From: Bryobacterales bacterium
Lineage (GTDB): Bacteria > Acidobacteriota > Terriglobia > Bryobacterales > Bryobacteraceae
NCBI GenBank assembly: GCA_003164035.1
Contig: PLRS01000027.1
Span: 1-33,003, forward strand
Reading direction: 5' to 3'
DNA length: 33,003 bases
Below the pieces are notes generated by a model. It had not been told where the DNA came from and did not search any database. It saw nothing but the letters and a program-made list of their open reading frames with translations. The translations under genes and the position numbers were made by a program. Positions 15,967 through 22,251 of the stretch are shown here, in pieces (the stretch's first letter is position 1; the number at the start of each line of letters is the position of its first letter).

Positions 15967-16233
15967 TTAGCCCTGTGCGACCTGAACGACGGCATTAACC
16001 GTTCCTGCGAGGCCGCCGAGGTTGATGACCACGTTCCAGTGACCAGGGTTCGGGGGCTTAATTATGGCCGGAGATCGTGTATAGTGTCCGCCGTAGTAGC
16101 GGTGCCCTTGGCCCGCTTTGAAACTCTGGAAATTCGCATCATCCATCACAAGGACGTTGGCAGCACTGCCGGTCAGGTAGACACGAACCACGTCGCGCTG
16201 GCCAGTCGTGACGGTGTAATGAAGGAAGTTCAT
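15967..16233 (-). CDS. DUF1883 domain protein
   Basis: 88 residues, almost entirely DUF1883: MNFLHYTVTTGQRDVVRVYL, AANVLVMDDANFQSFKAGQGHRYYGGHYTRSP, then HWNVVINLGGLAGTVNAVVQV. The domain is a small beta-rich fold of unknown function, found alone or joined to other domains including TIR. The ATG has TTGAGG seven bases before it. It lies 65 bases downstream of a two-helix membrane protein on the same strand, perhaps as an operon. Its stop codon overlaps the end of a doubtful short frame after the MFS gene. Confidence 0.85.
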   Translation of the reverse strand: MNFLHYTVTTGQRDVVRVYLTGSAANVLVMDDANFQSFKAGQGHRYYGGHYTRSPAIIKPPNPGHWNVVINLGGLAGTVNAVVQVAQG

Positions 16234-16298
16234 CGATGCCTCAATCCTCGACCGCGGGCGCGTCCATGACCGTGGCGCCCGCCGACGGGATGGCCCGG

Positions 16299-16634
16299 CT
16301 ACGAATGCGGTTGATAACTTTCTGACGCTTGTTTGCGCAAGCGGCTCCAGATCGCGAGCAGAACAAACCCGGCGATCAGGCTTATCACGGTTATGACTAC
16401 CACGACGACGAACTTATGCAGCGACCTTGACGGCTCACTTAATAGAAGGGAGATTAGGGAACCAGCCCCAACGGATGCGAAGGCGATTCCTAGATTCAGG
16501 CATGTCGCCGCCGGGCTGCCGCTTTCAATCAAGCGAAGCTCGTCCTCGGAGACAAAGAAGACGGTCACCTGGCCGATGCCAACGTAACGAACGCTGACCG
16601 CCGGCACCATCTCCATTGGCTTTTGTTCATCCAC
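16299..16634 (-). CDS. Small membrane protein with two helices, unknown function
   Basis: 111 residues from a GTG at 16634; ATG codons six and eight codons later are alternatives and no start has a good ribosome-binding site. About 45 polar N-terminal residues (VTVFFVSEDELRLIESGSPA) precede two membrane helices at about 47-66 and 74-95, with a basic cytoplasmic end (SRLRKQ). I do not recognise a named family. A perfect TATAAT box lies upstream (16653-16658). The likely topology puts both ends in the cytoplasm. Together with the DUF1883 gene it could form a small accessory unit. Confidence 0.6.
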   Translation of the reverse strand: MDEQKPMEMVPAVSVRYVGIGQVTVFFVSEDELRLIESGSPAATCLNLGIAFASVGAGSLISLLLSEPSRSLHKFVVVVVITVISLIAGFVLLAIWSRLRKQASESYQPHS

Positions 16635-16652
16635 GGCGTCGATCCGTTCTCA

Positions 16653-16681
16653 ATTATACCGCCTTCGAAACCTGCCTTCGA
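16653..16681 (-). promoter_or_regulatory. Promoter for the two-TM/DUF1883 gene pair
   Basis: On the minus strand a consensus TATAAT (16653-16658) is preceded, 17 bases upstream, by the weak -35 TCGAAG (16676-16681). Transcription would begin near 16646, leaving a very short leader to the GTG at 16634 or about 30 bases to the ATG at 16616. Confidence 0.5.
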
Positions 16682-16806
16682 CTCCGTGTTTCGCCCCTGT
16701 CGCCGCATTGCAGCGTTCCGCCCCGTCTCAGAACGACCCGGAGCTAGCCCGCCGAGCGGCCAGGGCCGACATCGACAAGTGTGTTCCCATGTGCTAATTT
16801 TCTAGC

Positions 16807-17967
16807 ATGTTGCGATTTCGACCGCGCGCCGCCCTCTTTTTCCTTCTGGTTGCCGCCGCCGGGTGCGCCCACCGGCCGTCCGGCTATCGCCTGATAGAGA
16901 ACCCAAAGCCAATCCTGATCCCTCCCGGCGTGGCCAACCCCGATCTCTCCCGCCGCACCTTCGTCGCCAACATTCCTCCCGGTCCGGGGCCCTGCGCCTT
17001 GGACGACACCACCGCCGTTCAGCTTCAACTGCGCAAGAAGACAATCCGCGTGACCGTGAAGCGCGATGCGTTACAGACCGAGCCGGCCGGATGGCTGGCC
17101 GACTGGAGCATCCTGGCGGAACGGCGGGGCTGTGTGGCATCCGGGTCCGGACGGGAACTGGCGAACCTGGTCGCGGAATCGCTGCCTCTCGATCCCGCCG
17201 CCGTATTCCGCCTTCTGAGCGCTAATCATGTGCTGCGGGGATACGTGGATCTCGGCGCCGAAAACAGGCTCCAGGTGCATAGCCCCATCCTGCGCGAAGG
17301 GACATCCGCGGACGCACCCGTTCTCGATACTTCTCCCCCCCAGGTCTCGGGCAGCGGCTCCCACATCGAGGTGGATTTGAAACTGGCTCCCGGCGTAATC
17401 GGCTTCGAGACCGCCTGGTATGCCGTGCGGCCCAACATAGGGCGCCCCGGATATCATTTTGAGGCGCTGGGGGCCGACCGCGATATTCAAGGCAAAGTGG
17501 AACACGCTCCCGCGCCCGTAACCGACTATTTCGACTTCCCTGCCGAGGCCGCTTTCTTCCGTCTCCTTTATAAGAGCGATTCCAACGGCATCACCGCCAT
17601 CGTCGCGTTCGGCGCCACGCCCGGCGAACTCGACGCCCGTACGAAAGCCGCGTTGGCCGATCCGGCCGGCTGCGAAAAGCCCGCGGCGCCCTGTCGAGCC
17701 CTTCCCCACAAAGTGGGCGTCAATCCGTACCTGGCCGTGGACATCGAGGGCCGCGAGGTCACCGTCGCTCTGGGGGCTAATGTCGCGACCGCCATTGAGG
17801 CCGTCGGCGTGAAGAGTCCCGATTCCGTCCTGCCGCAACTCAGCGTCGCCATGCCGTTCGGCAATCGGCTCGCGCCGGTGGCGTTCGACCGCCAATCTCG
17901 CGCCATCCTCAACCTCCAGTTGACCGGAGGCGAACGGATTTCCTGGCGGAAGCGGTCTGATCGTTAG
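16807..17967 (+). CDS. Predicted lipoprotein, unknown function
   Basis: 386 residues. MLRFRPRAALFFLLVAAAGC is a lipoprotein signal peptide with lipobox AAGC (Cys20), so the mature protein is lipid-anchored in the envelope. There are further Cys at CALDD, RGCVASG, GCEKPAAPC. The middle part has beta-strand character (SHIEVDLKLAPGVIGFETAWYAVRP). The last 75 residues start NPYLAVDIEGREVTVALGANVATAIEAVG and resemble the end of other acidobacterial lipoproteins, with a weak likeness to SLBB/GfcC-type modules. I cannot name a family. The ATG follows an AT-rich stretch but lacks a clear ribosome-binding site. Confidence 0.7.
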   Translation: MLRFRPRAALFFLLVAAAGCAHRPSGYRLIENPKPILIPPGVANPDLSRRTFVANIPPGPGPCALDDTTAVQLQLRKKTIRVTVKRDALQTEPAGWLADWSILAERRGCVASGSGRELANLVAESLPLDPAAVFRLLSANHVLRGYVDLGAENRLQVHSPILREGTSADAPVLDTSPPQVSGSGSHIEVDLKLAPGVIGFETAWYAVRPNIGRPGYHFEALGADRDIQGKVEHAPAPVTDYFDFPAEAAFFRLLYKSDSNGITAIVAFGATPGELDARTKAALADPAGCEKPAAPCRALPHKVGVNPYLAVDIEGREVTVALGANVATAIEAVGVKSPDSVLPQLSVAMPFGNRLAPVAFDRQSRAILNLQLTGGERISWRKRSDR

Positions 17968-18014
17968 TGGTCGTCGACAGGGCGCGGCATCTTGACAACT
18001 GTTACCAATAATGA

Positions 18015-18031
18015 GAGCCTTTAAGAGGCTC
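18015..18031 (+). promoter_or_regulatory. Dyad before the toxin gene, possible operator or RBS-masking hairpin
   Basis: GAGCCT-TTAAG-AGGCTC is a 6-bp dyad ending one base before the ATG at 18033. It contains the only Shine-Dalgarno-like sequence (AAGAGG, 18024-18029). A TTGACA lies at 17992-17997 but I find no -10 box at standard spacing. The dyad could bind the HigA-like antitoxin or fold in the mRNA to restrain toxin translation. Confidence 0.4.
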
Positions 18032-18032
18032 A

Positions 18033-18401
18033 ATGCCGCGCGTTGATGTCTTTTACTATCGCGAGGATGAGCGCACGGTTCCGCTGATCCGTTGGCTTGA
18101 CGGCATTCCGGCCAAGGCGCAGCGGAAGTGCCTCGCGCGTCTTCAGCGGCTTGAGGAGGTAGGCCACGATCTGCGCCGCCCGGAGGCAGATTACCTTCGG
18201 GACGAGATTTATGAACTGAGAGCAAGCTACCAAGGAGTTCACTATCGTATGCTGTACTTCTTTCATGGTCGGGCTGCCGTAGTTGTTTCCCACGGAACGG
18301 TGAAGGAGCGCGCCGTGCCACCGAGCGAAGTCGACCTGGCGGTTAAGCGGAAGAAGGCATTCCAACACGATCCGGACAAGCACGCGTTTCAAGGGAGATA
18401 G
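18033..18401 (+). CDS. RelE/HigB-type toxin (phage-derived Gp49-like)
   Basis: 122 residues with the Gp49-like/RelE superfamily outline: RTVPLIRWLDGIPAKAQRKCLARLQRLEEVG (helical hairpin), YLRDEIYELRASYQGVHYRMLYFFHGRAAVVVSHGTVKE (central sheet), then a basic helix KRKKAF. Toxins of this type cleave mRNA at the ribosome. It is longer than many by about 20 residues at the C-terminus. The XRE antitoxin gene starts four bases after its stop, giving the toxin-first order typical of HigBA-like pairs. Confidence 0.85.
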   Translation: MPRVDVFYYREDERTVPLIRWLDGIPAKAQRKCLARLQRLEEVGHDLRRPEADYLRDEIYELRASYQGVHYRMLYFFHGRAAVVVSHGTVKERAVPPSEVDLAVKRKKAFQHDPDKHAFQGR

Positions 18402-18405
18402 GCCG

Positions 18406-18747
18406 ATGGCCAAGCCACTCAAGAAAAGGACGCCTCAATCCGCCGCGCTGCAGTACACTTACGACCGTTACATCGGTAAGGATTCCGAGCGAATTCAGCA
18501 ATACGAAGAAGAGGTCGTTAACGCCGAAATCGCACGGAAGGTTTACGACCTTCGCATCAAGGCCGGTCTCTCCCAACGCGAACTTGCCAAGCGCGTCGGT
18601 ACCAGCGCCTCTGCCATCTGTCGGCTGGAAGATGCGGACTACGACGGCCACTCCCTCTATTTGCTCAAGCGCATTGCCCAAGCACTCGATCGGCGTGTCG
18701 AAATCCGGTTTGTTCCAATCCGGCGCAAACAGCTCCAACCAGCCTGA
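18406..18747 (+). CDS. XRE-family antitoxin (HigA-like)
   Basis: 113 residues. A helix-turn-helix of the XRE/Cro type lies at about 44-100 (ARKVYDLRIKAGLSQRELAK, RVGTSASAICRLED), after a 43-residue N-terminal arm with an acidic helix (DSERIQQYEEEVVNAEIA) that would be available to bind the toxin. The ribosome-binding site AGGGAGA before the ATG is stronger than that of the toxin, consistent with antitoxin being made in excess. It probably represses the pair's own promoter. Confidence 0.88.
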   Translation: MAKPLKKRTPQSAALQYTYDRYIGKDSERIQQYEEEVVNAEIARKVYDLRIKAGLSQRELAKRVGTSASAICRLEDADYDGHSLYLLKRIAQALDRRVEIRFVPIRRKQLQPA

Positions 18748-18778
18748 GCCGCCCATCCCGTAACCGAAACCGCTCTCT

Positions 18779-18802
18779 CCCCCCCCCCGAACCCGCTATA
18801 CT
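18779..18802 (+). promoter_or_regulatory. Ten-C tract and -10 box upstream of the DUF1326 gene
   Basis: Ten consecutive C (18779-18788) precede TATACT (18797-18802), which is 19 bases before the ATG and its AGAGGGA ribosome-binding site. The tract falls where a -35/-10 spacer would be. No recognisable -35 is present. Confidence 0.4.
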
Positions 18803-18821
18803 GGTACCAGAGGGAAAAAAG

Positions 18822-19514
18822 ATGCGGTTTGGTTTAAGTACTGCTGCTGTGTTCGTGTCTTCCGCCGTCTCGGTCTGTCTCGCCGCTGGAATTCCGTCCC
18901 ATGGAATCGACGGCAACTACATTGAAGCCCGCACCGCGGATGTCTTTACCGGTCCCTGCTTTGCCAATGGCGAGGTCGAAATGAATGGCCGTGAAGCCGT
19001 CTTCGGATGGAAGATCAACAACGGCTCCTGGCATGGCGTGGACGTGCATGGCCTGGGCGTGGTCGGCGTCGTTCGCACCCAGCACACTCTGGGCGACGTC
19101 TACAATCCCGTCAATCCCGCCCTGGCGGTTCTCATCGTCGATAGCCGCGCCGACGCCGAACAGGCTCTGGCCCTGCGCAGCTTCGCCCAGGCACAGGCCG
19201 GCGGCTTGCTCGACCACATCGTCAAGGTCGACTACGCTCCCATCGAATTCACCATCCAGAACGGCAACATTCACGGCGGCGCCGCCACCCTCACCGCCGG
19301 TTCCCTGGCCACCATCCAGACCCGCGCCATGAATGCCACCGATCACATTTGCGGCAACGAAGACGTCTTCTATCCGCCCCTGGCCAAGCTGCAACACGCC
19401 ATGCCGGCCTACGCGCTGACCGACAGCTTCACCGGAGAAGGACTCGGCGAAACCTGGAACAGCCCCTATCGCCGCAGTAGCTTCATCGGCATGTTCCAAG
19501 TCGATGAGGAATAA
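18822..19514 (+). CDS. Secreted DUF1326 family protein
   Basis: 230 residues with an N-terminal signal peptide (about 1-22, ending VCLAAG). The DUF1326 signature follows: GNYIEARTADVFTGPCFANGE, then FGWKINNGSWHGVDVHGLGVVGVV. In the family this domain is a beta-rich fold of unknown function, often with the Cys seen in GPC. Further Cys at HICGN could pair with it after export. The ribosome-binding site is AGAGGGA, eight bases upstream. It lies ahead of the secreted lactonase on the same strand, but 56 bases of repeat-bearing DNA separate them, so co-transcription is possible but not proven. Confidence 0.85.
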   Translation: MRFGLSTAAVFVSSAVSVCLAAGIPSHGIDGNYIEARTADVFTGPCFANGEVEMNGREAVFGWKINNGSWHGVDVHGLGVVGVVRTQHTLGDVYNPVNPALAVLIVDSRADAEQALALRSFAQAQAGGLLDHIVKVDYAPIEFTIQNGNIHGGAATLTAGSLATIQTRAMNATDHICGNEDVFYPPLAKLQHAMPAYALTDSFTGEGLGETWNSPYRRSSFIGMFQVDEE

Positions 19515-19521
19515 AAGCCGA

Positions 19522-19560
19522 GTAACGCCGGGTTACACTGGGTAACGCCGGGTAATCCGG
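19522..19560 (+). repeat. Direct repeat GTAACGCCGGGT, two copies at 20-base period
   Basis: GTAACGCCGGGTTAC (19522-19536) and GTAACGCCGGGTAATCC (19542-19558) start 20 bases apart. The first copy is also a perfect dyad, GTAAC-GCCGG-GTTAC. They fill the space between the DUF1326 gene and the lactonase gene and could be a regulator-binding site. Confidence 0.5.
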
Positions 19561-19570
19561 TCCGAAACCC

Positions 19571-20725
19571 ATGATGACGCCATCCTCGATCCACCTCGCC
19601 GGCCTGCTTCGGCCGCACTACGCGCTCCTCGCAATGGTTCTGTTTGCGAGCCAGGCCGCTTCCGCCGCCGATTTCTGGGCCTACGTCGGTACTTACACCA
19701 ACGCCGGCAGCAAGGGTATCTACCTCTACCGCTTCCAGCCCGGCTCCGGACGCCTCGCGCCCGCCGGCCTGGCGGTCGAAACGTCGAACCCCACCTTCGT
19801 CATCGCCGACCAAAAACAGCGCCACATTTACGCCGTGAATGAGGACGCGCAAGGCGGCGTCAGCGCCTTTACCATCGACCCCGCCACCGGCAAGCTCACC
19901 CTGCTCAACCGCGTTTCTACGCGCGGCAACGGTCCCTGCCACTTGGCCCTCGACCGCACCGGCCGCTGGCTGGCCGCGGCCAATTACGGCAGCGGCAGCT
20001 TCGCCGTTTTCCCCGTCAAGGACGATGGCAGCCTCGGCGAATCCGTGGCCTTCGTGCAGCACACCGCCTCCGGCCCCAATGTCAACCGCCGCGGCCCTCA
20101 CGCCCACTGCGCCCTGTTCTCGGCCGATAACCGCTTTCTGCTGGTGGCCGATCTGGGCCTTGACCACGTCATGGTCTACCGCTTCGATCCGGCCACCGGC
20201 GCCGTCACCCCCAACGACCCGCCTTTCGGCTCGGTTCCGACCGGCGCCGGCGTGCGCCACTTCGTCTTCCATCCCAATGGCCGCTATCTCTATGCCGTCG
20301 ATGAGATTCAGTCGGCCGTTACCACCTTCAGTTGGGACGCCGCCCGCGGCGCGCTCGAACCCTTGCAAACCGTGTCTACCCTGCCGGCTGGCTTCAAAGG
20401 CAACAGCAGCGGCGCCGAAGTCGCCATCGGCATAGGCGGTACGCATCTTTATGCCTCCAACCGCGGCAACGACACCATCGCCCTGTTTTCCATCGACCCC
20501 CAACATTTTACCGTCACCCCGATGGAGTACACGCCGGCCCTGGTCAAGACCCCGCGCCATTTCATCATCGACCCCACCGGAAAATATCTCCTCGCCGAAG
20601 GCCAGGATTCCGGCGACATCGCCATCTTCAAGCTCAACGCCCACACCGGCCAGATGACCCCCGACCCGCGCCTCACCGTCCAACTCTCGCGCCCCGTCTG
20701 CATCGTCTTCGTCCCACGCCACTAG
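19571..20725 (+). CDS. Secreted lactonase-family beta-propeller (YbhE/Pgl type)
   Basis: 384 residues. A signal peptide ends near residue 33 (FASQAASA). The rest is a seven-bladed propeller of the lactonase family (PF10282): the opening AYVGTYTNAGSKGIYLYRF, repeated blade signatures such as IYAVNE, RWLAAANYGSGSFAVFPV, the conserved GPHAHCALFSADNRFLLVADLGLD, RYLYAVDE and HLYASNRGND. Cytoplasmic members are 6-phosphogluconolactonases. An exported one is unlikely to serve the pentose phosphate pathway, so the substrate is probably another lactone or the propeller is only a binding scaffold. ATG at 19571 or 19574; ribosome-binding site weak. Confidence 0.88.
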   Translation: MMTPSSIHLAGLLRPHYALLAMVLFASQAASAADFWAYVGTYTNAGSKGIYLYRFQPGSGRLAPAGLAVETSNPTFVIADQKQRHIYAVNEDAQGGVSAFTIDPATGKLTLLNRVSTRGNGPCHLALDRTGRWLAAANYGSGSFAVFPVKDDGSLGESVAFVQHTASGPNVNRRGPHAHCALFSADNRFLLVADLGLDHVMVYRFDPATGAVTPNDPPFGSVPTGAGVRHFVFHPNGRYLYAVDEIQSAVTTFSWDAARGALEPLQTVSTLPAGFKGNSSGAEVAIGIGGTHLYASNRGNDTIALFSIDPQHFTVTPMEYTPALVKTPRHFIIDPTGKYLLAEGQDSGDIAIFKLNAHTGQMTPDPRLTVQLSRPVCIVFVPRH

Positions 20726-20730
20726 CGTGG

Positions 20731-20879
20731 TGTCCCGGCTAATTCTTGACACCCTCCCAGAATCCGTGGGGCAGCCTTTTCAGGCTACGGACCCGCATTC
20801 TTGCGGGTCCAGCCGGCTCAAAGCCGGCTGCGGGCAAAATTGCCCGCCCCACGCTGATTGTCAAGTGTTACGCGAGACA
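20731..20879. mobile_element. MITE-like element with imperfect 21-bp terminal inverted repeats
   Basis: The left end (20731-20751, TGTCCCGG...CTTGACA) and the right end (20859-20879, TGTCAAG...GAGACA) are inverted copies matching at 16 of 21 positions by eye. No coding capacity. The interior is almost entirely the GTGGGGCAG-type repeat at 20766-20852. A target-site duplication is not evident. Confidence 0.5.
20766..20852. repeat. REP-like unit with four successive hairpins
   Basis: Bounded by GTGGGGCAG and CCGCCCCAC. Inside are AGCCTTTTCAGGCT, GGACCCGC/GCGGGTCC, AGCCGGCT/AGCCGGCT and GCGGGCA/TGCCCGC, each a perfect hairpin with a short loop. The ends match those of the units at 4312-4501 and 12999-13107. 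Confidence 0.8.
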
Positions 20880-20951
20880 GGAGTCTAGTAAAGTGGGTTA
20901 CCGAGCCGCGACCGCCAGCGAGGTTCTTCGCCGCTCATCTCGAACCCGCCT

Positions 20952-21620
20952 TCAAAACGTGAACCCGGCCATGACGGTCACTTCGTTGGCGTTCGGCCGA
21001 TCGAGCCTGGTATAACGAACCTCCGGCGCGATCCGGAGCCGGCCGTACTTGAACTCCAGGCCCACCCCGGCAGCCGGCCCGCGGCGATTCACGCTGCTGT
21101 GATAGCTGGCTGAAGGATAGAAGAAGGCGGTCAGACCGCTGGCGTTGCAGGCGTCGGCTGTGCCGAGGCACGTCGTCGAGGACGTAAAATCGCTAGACAC
21201 ATGCGCGAACTCAAAGCCCGCGTCCACGAAGGGGCGCAGCGGGCCCGCGTGGAGGCGGTACTTCAGCAGAAGCGGGATATCCCACTCCTTGGCGTCCTGC
21301 CGAAACGATGAGAATATCGGGACGACGCTGTTTATATTCGTTAGTCCCGCGCCCGAAGGGATAGCGTTGAACCCGGAACTCTGCTCATAACGATACCCGC
21401 GGAACAGGGCGTCACCCTCGAAAGAGAGGTTGCCGAACAGACGCACCTCAGCCGTTGGGCCGACAGTCCAGCGTCCCGTATCTACCATGGAGTAAGGCGC
21501 TGAATCCTCATTGGGGAGCGCCGAGGTCACCGGCGCACCGGCTTTAACGCCAAAGGTGAATCTCTGCGCGGAGGCCGTCAACGCGACGGCGAGAAAGATT
21601 GGAATGATTCGTGTTCGCAT
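20952..21620 (-). CDS. Outer-membrane beta-barrel protein (OmpA/porin-like)
   Basis: 222 residues. A signal peptide ends near residue 18 (ALTASA), followed by alternating-hydrophobicity strands: RFTFGVKAGAPV, VGPTAEVRLFGNLSFEGDALFRGYRY, WDIPLLLKYRL, LRPFVDAGFEFAHV, GPAAGVGLEFKYGRLRIAPEVRYTRL. The last residue is Phe (VTVMAGFTF), the usual outer-membrane insertion signal. About eight strands are expected, and one loop carries two Cys (TTCLGTADACNAS). It is probably a small outer-membrane protein; its role is unknown. It diverges from the sigma-factor gene, with a dyad between them. Confidence 0.85.
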   Translation of the reverse strand: MRTRIIPIFLAVALTASAQRFTFGVKAGAPVTSALPNEDSAPYSMVDTGRWTVGPTAEVRLFGNLSFEGDALFRGYRYEQSSGFNAIPSGAGLTNINSVVPIFSSFRQDAKEWDIPLLLKYRLHAGPLRPFVDAGFEFAHVSSDFTSSTTCLGTADACNASGLTAFFYPSASYHSSVNRRGPAAGVGLEFKYGRLRIAPEVRYTRLDRPNANEVTVMAGFTF

Positions 21621-21648
21621 ACGCCATTGAGATCCCTCGCCGCCCTCG

Positions 21649-21690
21649 TTTGCCTACAGCGAAAAAATATTTTGTTGCCCTGTAGGCAAA
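21649..21690. promoter_or_regulatory. 11-bp dyad in the divergent promoter of the barrel and sigma genes
   Basis: TTTGCCTACAG (21649-21659) and CTGTAGGCAAA (21680-21690) are perfect inverted repeats 20 bases apart, centred in the 142-base divergent region. The spacer is AT-rich (GAAAAAATATTTTG). It suits an operator for a dimeric regulator or a looped promoter. No database match was attempted. Confidence 0.6.
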
Positions 21691-21762
21691 ACCGCGCCGC
21701 GCGGGATCTCATGTTTATGGCAAGATGCGGCAGATGGGAAGGCCGGCCGGAGCCCCGCCAGG

Positions 21763-22251
21763 ATGAACGTCCATGACCAGGTAGAAGAGATTTACGTGGC
21801 CGAGCGCAATCACATTTATGCGTACCTCCTCTATTGCGGCGTCGCGCCGCAGCGGGCGCAGGAACTGGCGCAGGATTCGTTCCTGAAGCTGTACCTGAAG
21901 ATGGAAAAGGGCGAATCCGTCGATAATCCCCGTGCCTGGCTGTACCGGGTGGCGCACAATCTGGCCGTGCGGCACCAGCGGCGCGAGCCCGTGTTCGACG
22001 AGATCGATCCTAACTCCCGCCTTCCCGAGCCCGGGCCCGATCCCGAGAACGCCCTCATGGAGCGGCAGCGGCGGGCTGCGCTTGCCGCCGCGGTCGCGGA
22101 TCTCTCGCCGCAGCAGCGGAACTGCCTGCACCTGCGTGTCGAGGGTCTGCGCTACCGCGAGATTGGCGAAACTGTCGGCATCAGCACTTCGGCGGTCGGA
22201 GAATTCCTCAAGCGCGCGGTGGCGCGGCTAAAGGCGGCTCTCGATGCATAG
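21763..22251 (+). CDS. ECF-type RNA polymerase sigma factor
   Basis: 162 residues. Region 2 at about 10-75 (NHIYAYLLYCGVAPQRAQEL and NPRAWLYRVAHNLAVRHQRR) binds core polymerase and the -10 box. Region 4 at about 110-160 (LSPQQRNCLHLRVEGLRYREI, GETVGISTSAVGEFLKRAVARL) binds the -35 box. There is no region 1 or 3, as usual for ECF sigma factors. The start ATG follows GCCAGG. The gene overlaps the next, a zinc-type anti-sigma factor, by eight bases, so the two are translationally coupled. The sigma factor would be held inactive until a periplasmic signal releases it. Confidence 0.93.
   Translation: MNVHDQVEEIYVAERNHIYAYLLYCGVAPQRAQELAQDSFLKLYLKMEKGESVDNPRAWLYRVAHNLAVRHQRREPVFDEIDPNSRLPEPGPDPENALMERQRRAALAAAVADLSPQQRNCLHLRVEGLRYREIGETVGISTSAVGEFLKRAVARLKAALDA

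Noticed and set aside
15842-15970. Possible 42-codon gene starting GTG in a GTGA overlap with the MFS stop
   Set aside because: The overlap looks like coupling, but the product has no recognisable feature, no ribosome-binding site and no conservation evidence. It ends in the stop region of the DUF1883 gene.
17992-18025. Standard sigma70 promoter for the toxin-antitoxin pair starting with TTGACA
   Set aside because: No acceptable -10 box at 16-18 bases; the TTTAAG is 22 bases away and AATAAT only nine.
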